Positions 6,518-13,893 of a stretch of 14,947 nucleotides of DNA are shown in pieces. This DNA is from Gammaproteobacteria bacterium (GTDB lineage Bacteria > Pseudomonadota > Gammaproteobacteria > Pseudomonadales > UBA7434). Numbering within the stretch: position 1 is the first letter of the stretch; each line of letters starts with the position of its first letter. The notes below the pieces were generated by a model. That model was not told where the DNA came from and made no database searches. It worked only from the letters and a program-made list of their open reading frames with translations. The position numbers and the translations under genes were made by a program. The stretch covers positions 1 to 14,947 of the forward strand of contig JAJRPK010000429.1 in the NCBI GenBank assembly GCA_024280785.1. Direction: 5' to 3'.

Positions 6518-7207
6518 TTACAAACCTATGCCCATAACATTACCAATCAATGCGGTTGCCAGCATCGCTAGCGCCCCCCAAAACGTTACCCTCATGGCGC
6601 CCGCTCGCTTCGATGCACCGCCCAAATGCGCAGCAACAACCCCTAAACCCGCTAAAAAGATAAGTGAAAAAACCGCCGTTAAAGCTATCAACTGAGGTAG
6701 CGGCGTTATAATCGCCACAAACAGCGGCAAAGCAGCTCCAAAAACAAAAGCCAGTGCGGAGGACAACGCCGCTTGAACCGGCTGTGCTCGCCCCATATCA
6801 ATAATACCGAGTTCATCTCTGGCGTGTGCACCTAAAGCATCGAAGGCCATCAATTGATAAGCGACTTGTTGGGCTAACGCGGTATCTAAGCCTCGCCCTT
6901 CATAAATAGTCACTAACTCTGCCATTTCAAATTCGGGATTCTGGTCGAGATGGTACTGCTCAAGCGCTAACTCCGCTTTCTCTGTGTCAGCCTGGGAACT
7001 CACAGAGACATACTCCCCCGCCGCCATTGACATGGCTCCGGCAACTAGCCCTGCAACACCGACCAACACAATATTTTCATGCGTTGAATGAGCCGCTGCG
7101 ACACCAATAATCAGGCTTGCCGTCGAAACGATGCCATCGTTTGCACCGAGAACCGCCGCTCGCAACCAGCCAATGCGATGAGACTTATGTTCTTCATTAG
7201 GATTCAA
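6518..7207 (-). CDS. VIT1/CCC1-family iron/manganese transporter
   Basis: This 229-residue protein carries the VIT1/CCC1 signature: LGANDGIVSTASLIIGVAAA (20-39), then AGAMSMAAGEYVSVSSQ (56-72), an acidic and Glu-rich cytosolic loop (73-140, the metal-gathering region in the family), and three further membrane helices (about 147-168, 172-194 and 206-228). The family moves Fe2+ or Mn2+ out of the cytoplasm. The start is TTG at 7207-7205, supported by GGAG 6 bases upstream; the nearby ATG gives only two codons before a stop. It lies 31 bases after the lipoprotein gene and directly abuts the PQQ dehydrogenase, so the three form one operon. The family is clear; the metal is not determined. Confidence 0.9.
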   Translation of the reverse strand: MNPNEEHKSHRIGWLRAAVLGANDGIVSTASLIIGVAAAHSTHENIVLVGVAGLVAGAMSMAAGEYVSVSSQADTEKAELALEQYHLDQNPEFEMAELVTIYEGRGLDTALAQQVAYQLMAFDALGAHARDELGIIDMGRAQPVQAALSSALAFVFGAALPLFVAIITPLPQLIALTAVFSLIFLAGLGVVAAHLGGASKRAGAMRVTFWGALAMLATALIGNVMGIGL

Positions 7208-7238
7208 TACATACTCCAGATATTGTTGTTTACTGGCT

Positions 7239-7460
7239 CTACTCGTGCTTGAGCATTAAATTCTTCCGCGCTTCCGCAGAGTCCAATAATAAATTTTCTA
7301 CTTCTTTTGCTTTTTTCAATGCGTCTAACTGATGCTGCGGAATAACCCCGGATGGCTTATCAACCGCTACATCAGTGCTGACTGACGCAGGTGATTCTGC
7401 ACCACAGGACGCTAACAAAATACTCACTATGGTAAGCACTGAAAATATTGCCTGTTTCAT
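7239..7460 (-). CDS. Small lipoprotein, first gene of the VIT1-PQQ dehydrogenase operon
   Basis: The 73-residue product has a lipoprotein signal peptide with Lys2, a hydrophobic core at 4-16 and lipobox LAS-C with Cys19. The mature protein is about 55 residues, starting Cys-Gly-Ala; absence of Asp at +2 suggests outer-membrane sorting. The rest is polar, with a Lys/Glu-rich helical segment (about 47-73) and no recognisable domain. It is first in the operon, 31 bases before the transporter gene. A GGAG lies 12 bases before the ATG, a rather long spacing. Function is unknown; by position it could be an accessory of the periplasmic dehydrogenase or of metal handling, which is inference only. Confidence 0.75.
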   Translation of the reverse strand: MKQAIFSVLTIVSILLASCGAESPASVSTDVAVDKPSGVIPQHQLDALKKAKEVENLLLDSAEARKNLMLKHE

Positions 7461-7489
7461 ATCAAAACCCCGCTCCTGCTGTATTAACC

Positions 7490-7518
7490 ATTATAAAACT
7501 AATTGTTCAAACTAATTG
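7490..7518 (-). promoter_or_regulatory. Promoter region with tandem 10-base repeats ahead of the lipoprotein operon
   Basis: A perfect TATAAT -10 lies on the reverse strand at 7495-7490. Immediately upstream, CAATTAGTTT occurs twice (7518-7509 and 7505-7496), 13 bases apart, filling the place where a -35 would be. No good -35 hexamer is visible, so the repeats may be an activator site. Confidence 0.45.
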
Positions 7519-7703
7519 GCTAGGATTAATCAAGGTTACTAATGTGCTAAGCCCTCGAAAATCCCGCTACGCGAGAAACAGTATACAAAATCGCTCCTTC
7601 CTTCCAGTGTTAATTACAGCCCAAATACCGCATTTCAGGCAGTAATTGCAAAAGAATTGCTCGCTCTATTCCATCCTCGGTACTACTCCTGTATAAGATC
7701 GCC

Positions 7704-8555
7704 ATGAAAATTCCTAAGCGACTCAAACCCCTAATAGAAGACGGCATAATTGACGAAGTTTTGCGCCGCCTGATGAGCGGCAAAGAAGCCGATGTTTATA
7801 TCGTTCGTTGCGGCTCTGACATTCGCTGCGCCAAGATCTATAAAGAAGTCGCCAAGCGTAGCTTTAAGCAAGCCGTACAATACCAGGAAGGCCGAAAAGT
7901 TCGCAATACCCGCCGCGCCAGAGCTATGGAAAAGGGCTCTAAATACGGCCGTAAGCAACAGGAAGAAAGCTGGCAAAATGCTGAAGTCGATGCACTTTAC
8001 CGGCTAGCCAGTGCAGGCGTCCGCGTTCCCCAACCCTATGGTTGTTTTGACGGTGTTTTACTTATGGAGTTAATCACTGACGATGATGGTCAGGTCGCTC
8101 CCCGATTAGCGGATGTTTCAATGTCCGCCGAACAAGCCCTGGCAGACCACGCCGTTATGATGATCTATGTAGTTCAAATGCTTTGCGCGGGAATTATTCA
8201 CGGTGATTTATCTGAATTCAATGTACTGGTAGACGCCTACGGGCCGGTTATTATCGACCTGCCACAGGCGGTAGATGCTGCAGCCAACAATCACGCACCG
8301 ACGATGCTAGAACGCGATATCAACAACATGAACAATTACTATGGGCAATACGCGCCCGAGTTACTCGATCGGCCATTTGCACTAGAGCTGTGGACGCTTT
8401 ACGAAGAGGGTAATCTAACCCCTGAAACGGTGTTAACCGGCCATGTAGAAATCGATGAAACTAACGCCGATGTCGATTCGGTGATTGAAGATATAAGAGC
8501 CGTACTCGCAGAAGAGCAGGAACGACAAGAACGTTTACGCGATGCCGATTTATAA
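7704..8555 (+). CDS. RIO-type serine/threonine protein kinase
   Basis: This 283-residue protein has the RIO1-type kinase fold: nucleotide loop SGKEADVY (25-32), phosphate-binding Lys44 in CAKIYK, catalytic loop HGDLSEFNVL (166-175) with Asp168 and Asn173, and metal-binding Asp185 in IIDLPQAVD. An Arg/Lys-rich segment (about 63-86) lies where RIO kinases carry a flexible loop. The C-terminus (250-283) is acidic and coiled. Archaeal and eukaryotic RIO kinases mature small ribosomal subunits; the role of bacterial versions is little known, so a ribosome or translation-stress role is inference. It stands alone, divergent from the lipoprotein operon and convergent with the monooxygenase gene, 40 bases away, with no clear terminator. 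No Shine-Dalgarno sequence precedes the ATG. Confidence 0.88.
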   Translation: MKIPKRLKPLIEDGIIDEVLRRLMSGKEADVYIVRCGSDIRCAKIYKEVAKRSFKQAVQYQEGRKVRNTRRARAMEKGSKYGRKQQEESWQNAEVDALYRLASAGVRVPQPYGCFDGVLLMELITDDDGQVAPRLADVSMSAEQALADHAVMMIYVVQMLCAGIIHGDLSEFNVLVDAYGPVIIDLPQAVDAAANNHAPTMLERDINNMNNYYGQYAPELLDRPFALELWTLYEEGNLTPETVLTGHVEIDETNADVDSVIEDIRAVLAEEQERQERLRDADL

Positions 8556-8595
8556 TTCGGCCTTCGCCTTAACTCGCAAACGCCTCCATTAAACG

Positions 8596-10071
8596 TCAAC
8601 TTCGCAAATCATAATCATCCAGAGTTGGAGTTTTCATGACATCAACGAACTTTTGATAGGACCAGGGCCAAGTAGCAGGAACACCTTCATCGTCCAAATA
8701 CCAACTTTTACAACCACTGCCAAAAATGGTTTTTTTCGCCGCCTCAACACGTTCTTGCTCATAAATATCTAACGCGTCTTGCTTTGGACTAACTTGTTTA
8801 CATTTTCCCGTCGCCACTAACTCAATTAATTGAGCAATATAATCCCACTGTAGTTCGACAACATCGATGAGTGAAAAATTTCCCACCGGGCCACTTGGAC
8901 CATTTAGCATATAAAAGTTTGGAAACTCTGGAATAGAAATCGACCGAAAAGCGCGAGGCCCATGCGACCATGCTTGCTCTAACGTCGTACCGTTACGACC
9001 TGTTAATTGCATTGGTCGCATAAATTGGTCGGCTCGAAAACCTGTCGCTAGAACAATGAGATCAAACTCCTGTAATTCTCCGTCAGCAAGGCGTACACCA
9101 AGCTCTTCAATTCCCTCTATAGCTCGGGTCTCAAGCTGCACCCCCGATTGTTGAATAACTTCGTAATAATCCGGAGAAAAAATAAGTCGCTTACAAGCGG
9201 CTCTGTAGCTAGGCCGAAGTTGCTCTTTTAATACAGGGTCTTTAACGCTACTTTCTAAATTGGCCAATACAACATCTTCGATCTCTTTCATTTCTGCAGA
9301 GTTTGGATTAGCAATGCCTTCGGTAAAACGCTGCACATTGGCAATGTAGGTTTGGTCGTTGCGGGTACGATGTAACAAGTCCTTATCGGTGCGAAAAGCC
9401 AATTTTTCCTCTTCGCTAAACAAAGGATTTTCAACCGGCATAATCCACTGGGCCGTGCGCTGAAAATGGGTAACTTGACTAGCTCGCCCCGCCAATGCCG
9501 AAACAATTTGAACTCCGGTAGATCCATTGCCAATAATAGCGATGCGTTTGCCATCTAATGGCACACTGTGATCCCAGCGCGCGCTGTGAAAAACATCTCC
9601 GGCAAAACGATCAATACCTTTGATCTTGGGATAGCTGGGATGGTGTAAAACGCCCGTGGCAGCAATGACAACATCCGCACGGTCATCTGTACCGCCTGCT
9701 GTTTCAAGTTGCCAGCTCCCCTCTAAAAATTCACAGCGGGTAATTTCTTCATTAAAGTGGATGAGCTTTTCTAATTGGTATTTCGCCGTCATTCTTTCAA
9801 AGTATTCCTGAATTTCTGCTCCGGGAGGTAATTGCCGCGTCCAATCAGGGTTGGGCTCAAACGAATAGGTGTAAGCATGCGAGGGGACATCACAAGTAAG
9901 ACCGGGGTAGGTGTTTTCGCGCCAAGTTCCCCCCACCTTGTCGGCTTTTTCATAGATCGTAATATTGGTATAGCCCGACTCTAACAGTTTAATACTACTA
10001 AGAATTCCTGCCATCCCAGCGCCGATAATAACAAAGCGAAGTTCGAGATTGGGTTTGTTTGTTGTTGCCAT
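8596..10071 (-). CDS. Flavin-containing (Baeyer-Villiger-type) monooxygenase
   Basis: The 491-residue enzyme has two dinucleotide-binding folds: FAD at GAGMAG (17-22), with Glu41 ending strand 2, and NADPH at GNGSTG (181-186). Between them is FAGDVFHSARWD (156-167), which fits the Baeyer-Villiger fingerprint FxGxxxHxxxW(P/D) with His162 and Trp166. VGGTWRENTYPGLTCDVPSHAY (46-67) and LIVLATGF before 350 are also typical. Such enzymes insert oxygen next to a ketone, or oxygenate N or S atoms. Length is slightly below that of classical cyclohexanone monooxygenases. It is divergent from the luciferase-like oxidoreductase gene, with a shared 346-base control region. The AGGG before the ATG is a weak ribosome binding site. 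The family is firm; the substrate is unknown. Confidence 0.9.
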   Translation of the reverse strand: MATTNKPNLELRFVIIGAGMAGILSSIKLLESGYTNITIYEKADKVGGTWRENTYPGLTCDVPSHAYTYSFEPNPDWTRQLPPGAEIQEYFERMTAKYQLEKLIHFNEEITRCEFLEGSWQLETAGGTDDRADVVIAATGVLHHPSYPKIKGIDRFAGDVFHSARWDHSVPLDGKRIAIIGNGSTGVQIVSALAGRASQVTHFQRTAQWIMPVENPLFSEEEKLAFRTDKDLLHRTRNDQTYIANVQRFTEGIANPNSAEMKEIEDVVLANLESSVKDPVLKEQLRPSYRAACKRLIFSPDYYEVIQQSGVQLETRAIEGIEELGVRLADGELQEFDLIVLATGFRADQFMRPMQLTGRNGTTLEQAWSHGPRAFRSISIPEFPNFYMLNGPSGPVGNFSLIDVVELQWDYIAQLIELVATGKCKQVSPKQDALDIYEQERVEAAKKTIFGSGCKSWYLDDEGVPATWPWSYQKFVDVMKTPTLDDYDLRS

Positions 10072-10122
10072 AGTATTGCCCTGTTACCGTACTTGCGTAA
10101 TTACAGATAGTATTGCTGTTAA

Positions 10123-10149
10123 CTTGATGCCATTGTCCGTCGAATCAAG
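10123..10149. promoter_or_regulatory. Inverted repeat in the divergent control region (candidate operator)
   Basis: CTTGAT at 10123-10128 and ATCAAG at 10144-10149 are perfect inverted halves whose centres are 21 bases apart, about two helical turns, as for a dimeric regulator. It lies 52-78 bases before the monooxygenase ATG. No regulator gene is in the window. Confidence 0.35.
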
Positions 10150-10276
10150 CTAAAACCACTAGAGTCGATTCGCTAAGCCACCATGACATTATTGTTCAAT
10201 CGGGCATTCAACCATATAGTCAAATACCGACTCAATCATGCACGCAAGAAAAAGCCTAATTCACACTACGGGAATG

Positions 10277-10309
10277 TAAGCAATGCTTAGCGCGCTCTGG
10301 TGATATAAT
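10277..10309 (+). promoter_or_regulatory. Extended -10 promoter with overlapping palindrome for the LLM oxidoreductase gene
   Basis: TGATATAAT at 10301-10309 is an extended -10 element (TGn before TATAAT), predicting a start near 10316 and a leader of about 100 bases. A perfect 6-1-6 palindrome, TAAGCAATGCTTA, occupies 10277-10289, covering the -35 area where no consensus hexamer is seen. It is a likely regulator-binding site. Confidence 0.5.
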
Positions 10310-10382
10310 GCTCTGCTACAAACGGCCTTACTACCAGCTACCCTACTACCAGCAACAACACTACTGCCAACAACAACCCTAA
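10308..10382 (+). other. Possible 24-codon repeat-bearing small frame
   Basis: ATG at 10308 opens 24 codons to TAA at 10380-10382, with a GGTGA a few bases upstream. The product is rich in Tyr, Gln and Pro, with the run YYQLP-YYQQQ-HYCQQ following the 15-base DNA repeats. Its ATG overlaps the predicted -10, so this frame and that promoter cannot both be right unless another promoter lies upstream. I consider it unproven. Confidence 0.15.
10330..10374 (+). repeat. Three imperfect 15-base tandem repeats in the leader of the LLM gene
   Basis: The units are ACTACCAGCTACCCT (10330-10344), ACTACCAGCAACAAC (10345-10359) and ACTACTGCCAACAAC (10360-10374). They are almost free of G, so the RNA would be unstructured and C/A-rich. 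They lie between the predicted transcription start and the gene's ATG. Confidence 0.7.
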
Positions 10383-10417
10383 TTCAATAAAACCAATGAA
10401 ATGAAGAGACACTAATA

Positions 10418-11371
10418 ATGAAAAATCGGGTTCACTTCGATTTAATGAATAAGCCTCATGGCCCAACACCCGCCGAACTATATCGTGAAGCGTTAAATAT
10501 TACTGCTTATTTAGACGAAAAAATCGACTTGGGTGCCACCATTCTTTCGGAGCATCACCTCGCGCCTTACATGAGTGACCCACTCAGTTATGCCAATGCC
10601 ATTGCTGCTCGAACAAATCATTGTTTCATTCGTATTCAATCGTTAGTAGCGTCTAACTACGACCCAATGAGGCTCGCCGAACAAACGGCACAAACAGATA
10701 TCGTTAGTAATGGTCGATTACAGCTAACGCTGGCATGGGGATATGACCCTGCCGAACGCGCAATGTACCCAAGAAGTATGAAAGCTCCCGAACTGATGGA
10801 GACATTAATCCCTATGCTACGGGCCGCTTGGAACGGCGAAGAATTTTCATGGCAGGATAGGACGGCAGTGCTCAAACAGTTACCAGTCCAAAATCCCATT
10901 CCTATCTATATCGCCGGCATGGCACCCGCTGCGATCAAACGCGCCGCCAAATTAGGCGATGGTTTTATGCCCATGTCAATTGATTCTGTTGCTCAATATA
11001 TTGCCGAGTGCGACGCGCTAGGAAAACCTCCGGGGGTAATAAGCCCACCGAAACCGTACCGATTTTTTCATGTTACTAAAGACCCTCAGCAAGCGTGGAA
11101 AAAAATTCAACCTTTCGCTCAGCATGACCTCGATATTTATTGGCAGTGGATGGCTCATTTGGGTATCCCCAAGCAAACGGCACCTGCATCGGTAGAAGAG
11201 GCTCGGCAAAGCGGCGCTTATCTTATCTTTAGCCCTGAAGAAGCTATCAACTACCTAAGCAAAGAAGACGGGTTGTATTTAAAACCTTTATTAGGAGGCC
11301 TGAGCCCCGACGTCGCCTGGGAGAGTATTCGTTTGCTCGCCGAAGAAGTCTTTCCAGCAATTGCAGACTGA
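10418..11371 (+). CDS. LLM-class (luciferase-like) flavin-dependent oxidoreductase
   Basis: The 317-residue protein has the bacterial luciferase-like TIM barrel: SEHHLAP at 44-50 (the EHH motif after strand 2), RIQSLVASNYDPMRLAEQTAQTDIVSNGRLQLTLAWGY (72-109), where the DxxSxGR segment marks the flavin pocket, and PIPIYIAGMAPAAIKRAAKLGDGFMP near 160-186. Class members use reduced FMN or F420 for monooxygenation or hydride transfer; many two-component members need a separate flavin reductase, which is not in this window. A GAAGAGA-like ribosome binding site precedes the ATG. The gene is divergent from the Baeyer-Villiger-type monooxygenase gene and monocistronic, ending at a terminator. Family is clear; which reaction is carried out is not. 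Confidence 0.88.
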   Translation: MKNRVHFDLMNKPHGPTPAELYREALNITAYLDEKIDLGATILSEHHLAPYMSDPLSYANAIAARTNHCFIRIQSLVASNYDPMRLAEQTAQTDIVSNGRLQLTLAWGYDPAERAMYPRSMKAPELMETLIPMLRAAWNGEEFSWQDRTAVLKQLPVQNPIPIYIAGMAPAAIKRAAKLGDGFMPMSIDSVAQYIAECDALGKPPGVISPPKPYRFFHVTKDPQQAWKKIQPFAQHDLDIYWQWMAHLGIPKQTAPASVEEARQSGAYLIFSPEEAINYLSKEDGLYLKPLLGGLSPDVAWESIRLLAEEVFPAIAD

Positions 11372-11374
11372 CCC

Positions 11375-11427
11375 GAATGGCACTTTACTTAAGTAAGTGC
11401 CATTCCAGACTGACCTCTGGTTTTTTT
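11375..11427 (+). terminator. Two adjacent hairpins with T tract ending the LLM gene
   Basis: GAATGGCACTT at 11375-11385 pairs perfectly with AAGTGCCATTC at 11395-11405. Sharing one base with it, CCAGA (11405-11409) pairs with TCTGG (11416-11420) and is followed by seven T. The second hairpin is the actual intrinsic terminator; the first may add strength or protect the 3' end. Confidence 0.85.
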
Positions 11428-11463
11428 CAAATGAATAGTTAAAATCTATCTACCAAGATTCAT

Positions 11464-12666
11464 CTAGCCGGGCGCACCATCTGCTCTAGCCCGAGTGAGG
11501 ATGGGATAATAGATAACGACAAAGATCGAAAAAGAAAGAATCCAAAGACCCTGAGTGATTCCCATCAGTAAGCTGTAACTAATAACATCTAACAGTGGAA
11601 CAAAAACCCTAAGCACTCCACCCAGTATTAATATTGCAAACGCATAAGCTAAAGCTTTTGGTGGTTGACTTAAATCTCTACCAGTGTGCCCTAAAGCCAC
11701 TCTGGACATCATAGCTAAGGTTACTACCCCAATGCCGCCAAAGGCTAACGCGTGAATCGCAAGATACTTGGAAATACCGAAAAAATGAACACCGGCAAAC
11801 AATAAAAACCCAAGGCAGATAAACCAAAAAGATAAATACAAGCTCCACAATAAGCTTTTTTTCCAGATGCCTGCACAATGCCAACCGATTAATCTTATCG
11901 CATTAATAAAAAATACGGCCAGTGCAAAGCAAGCGGTATACATTGAGTTGCTAAAAAATAATTCACTGATAAAAAACAACAAAAAGAAAGCCAAACTCGA
12001 TAGGTCGAGCCATTTCGAGTTAAACAAAGTCACGGGGCTATCAACACCATTTTGAATAAACATGGGTAATACTCTCCTGCCAATCGTCAGGATCAGTCCA
12101 ACAATTAAATACAGACCGCCGTAAATTGCAAGAAACACACCGTCAGCATATAAACCTAGAGCACCAAGGTAAAACAAGACGTTGCCGACCAATAATAATA
12201 TAAGTTTGGATAATACGGCCATTTGCCTCCACTGCTTAACCTTAACAATGGGATAAGCAACGGCAGCCACTGAAAACAGTAGGAACAATATGTCAAAAAC
12301 TCCAGCTAGCCATATATAAACACTACCGAATAAAAACAAGAGCCTGGCCACCGCCCATAAACTCAACAATAACAATAACGGCTTTCCGTGCAGCGTTTGA
12401 ATACCCGTCCAATTTTTTGTCGCCGTTAATAAAAACCCAGTAATGACCGCTAGAGCATAGCCGTAGATCATCTCGTGAGCGTGCCACTGAAAAAGGTTGA
12501 TAGAAGTGATTTCGACAGGAAGTTGAAACTGATAAATGCCTAGCCACCACAGCATCGATACGACAGAAAAAATACCCGCCGCCAGAAAAAAGGGCCTAAA
12601 ACCTAAACTTAATATCGCTGGGCCAGACTCAAGATTGTGGGCATTGCCTTCTTCTATTTTTTGCAT
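11464..12666 (-). CDS. nnrS: NnrS-family heme/copper membrane protein
   Basis: This 400-residue integral membrane protein of about 12 hydrophobic segments has the NnrS marks: LGFRPFFLAAG (21-31), WHAHEMIYGYALAVITGFLLTATKNWTG (61-88), IGRRVLPMF near 200, and IHALAFGGIGVVTLAMMSRVALGHTGR in the C-terminal third. The conserved His residues in these motifs are probable heme or metal ligands. NnrS proteins accompany denitrification and protect cells against nitric oxide, for example by easing iron starvation under NO; the mechanism is not settled. It begins 29 bases after the Rieske gene stop, so it is probably the third gene of the thiolase-Rieske operon. The pairing with catabolic genes is unusual. 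The Shine-Dalgarno sequence is weak. Confidence 0.88.
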   Translation of the reverse strand: MQKIEEGNAHNLESGPAILSLGFRPFFLAAGIFSVVSMLWWLGIYQFQLPVEITSINLFQWHAHEMIYGYALAVITGFLLTATKNWTGIQTLHGKPLLLLLSLWAVARLLFLFGSVYIWLAGVFDILFLLFSVAAVAYPIVKVKQWRQMAVLSKLILLLVGNVLFYLGALGLYADGVFLAIYGGLYLIVGLILTIGRRVLPMFIQNGVDSPVTLFNSKWLDLSSLAFFLLFFISELFFSNSMYTACFALAVFFINAIRLIGWHCAGIWKKSLLWSLYLSFWFICLGFLLFAGVHFFGISKYLAIHALAFGGIGVVTLAMMSRVALGHTGRDLSQPPKALAYAFAILILGGVLRVFVPLLDVISYSLLMGITQGLWILSFSIFVVIYYPILTRARADGAPG

Positions 12667-12678
12667 ACTATAATTGCC

Positions 12679-12691
12679 TGTACAAGGTACA
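12679..12691. promoter_or_regulatory. Short palindrome between Rieske gene and nnrS
   Basis: TGTAC-AAG-GTACA is a perfect 5-3-5 palindrome in the 29-base gap before nnrS. No -10/-35 pair is visible at a workable spacing, so it may be a chance repeat, a small operator or an RNA hairpin. Confidence 0.25.
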
Positions 12692-12695
12692 CAAC

Positions 12696-13880
12696 CTAAA
12701 GATTTAGAGGCATAGCAATTTGTTCGGCAATGGCAAGATGATACCGCTGCAGTAAAGCTTCGTTCCGACCTAGCGCCAGTTTAAAGCCTTTGGGCTGATG
12801 CTCAATGTTTTTCCAAATCTGCTCGGCCTGAACATAGTCTTCTGTATCGACAATCTTAACAACCATCTGATGGATATCCGTAGATTGTTGATCGCCATCT
12901 CGTGAATAGGTAGAAAGATAAGTGTAGGACTCACCCACTGACGACCCGGGAAAGGTTCGCGATAAACTCACCATCGGAGTCTGTCCGTCAACCGCTCGGC
13001 TGATACTTAAATTAGTATTGGGATAAATATAATGAACGCCTTGATAACAACTCTCTGGCCATTCGCTCTCAGATTTATTTTTTAGCTTGGCAAGCTCTTT
13101 ACTCGCCCCGCTATAGCGATTGTGTAAACCAAAGTTGTCTACGATCATCGTATGCGAATATAAGTTTTTTGCCAGAGTATTACGATGAACCACTGGGACA
13201 TGATAGATTTCTCTACCCGTATCTAATACCAGTTTCCAATTTGCTTTAACCGCTAAATGATCCTGCGCATTTTTTTTCAGTTCACCAAGCTTCAACGCGG
13301 CTAACAAAGGCGCCATGTCGCCCAAATAAGCTTTTACATCAATGTCTTCATCACCCGGTGTGGCAATAACAAAGACCATACCTTCCCATTCCGCCACAGG
13401 TAGCCGAACTAAGCCTTTAGCCGTTTTATCCAGCCCCGCAAAGGCTTCTGATAACGGCTGCCCTTTAAGCGAACCATCGAGGTTATAGGACCAACCATGA
13501 AAAGGGCAAACCAAATGGCAACTGCTGTCATCGTCATCGGCCACTAACTTAGAGGCACGATGAGTGCAGATATTAAGAAATGCCCGCAATACTCCGTCTT
13601 CACCGCGCAACAGCAAGACAGGCACCCCTGCGGCATCGAAGCACAAACGATCACCAACATTGACTAGCTCGCCAGAAAAGCCCGCAAGCAACGGTTGACG
13701 ACGAAAAACTTCCGTTCGCTCACGCGCAAACCGCTCGCTACTGGTATAAACCTCTGAATCCAATTCAAGAACTGAATCCGATAAATCGGGGAGTTGTTTG
13801 TTGTCTAGCTGAGCGACTAAACGCCGCAACATGCCGCGCCATTCTTTATCAAGGTCAAACGATTTTTCGAGATCGAGCAT
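12696..13880 (-). CDS. Rieske [2Fe-2S] non-heme iron oxygenase, alpha-subunit type
   Basis: I place the start at ATG 13880-13878, preceded by GAGGA that overlaps the thiolase stop; the frame extends to a GTG at 13952, but that would overlap the thiolase gene by 59 bases. The 394-residue protein has a Rieske domain with CTH (105-107) and CPFHGW (125-130) holding the 2Fe-2S cluster. The catalytic domain has NWKLVLDTGREIYHVPVVH (214-232): His227 and His232 match the mononuclear-iron ligands and Glu224 sits at the usual bridging Asp position. Such enzymes hydroxylate aromatic or steroid rings using a separate reductase; none is in the window. It follows the thiolase gene by 13 bases and precedes nnrS. 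The family is firm; the substrate is not identified. Confidence 0.88.
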   Translation of the reverse strand: MLDLEKSFDLDKEWRGMLRRLVAQLDNKQLPDLSDSVLELDSEVYTSSERFARERTEVFRRQPLLAGFSGELVNVGDRLCFDAAGVPVLLLRGEDGVLRAFLNICTHRASKLVADDDDSSCHLVCPFHGWSYNLDGSLKGQPLSEAFAGLDKTAKGLVRLPVAEWEGMVFVIATPGDEDIDVKAYLGDMAPLLAALKLGELKKNAQDHLAVKANWKLVLDTGREIYHVPVVHRNTLAKNLYSHTMIVDNFGLHNRYSGASKELAKLKNKSESEWPESCYQGVHYIYPNTNLSISRAVDGQTPMVSLSRTFPGSSVGESYTYLSTYSRDGDQQSTDIHQMVVKIVDTEDYVQAEQIWKNIEHQPKGFKLALGRNEALLQRYHLAIAEQIAMPLNL

Positions 13881-13893
13881 CAGGATATTGTCC

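Noticed and set aside
8399..8599. Reverse-strand frame over the kinase gene end
   Set aside because: It is a shadow of the kinase's acidic C-terminus, Ser/Arg-rich with no domain or ribosome binding site.
10330..10374. CRISPR repeats
   Set aside because: The units are contiguous 15-mers without spacers, and no cas genes are present.
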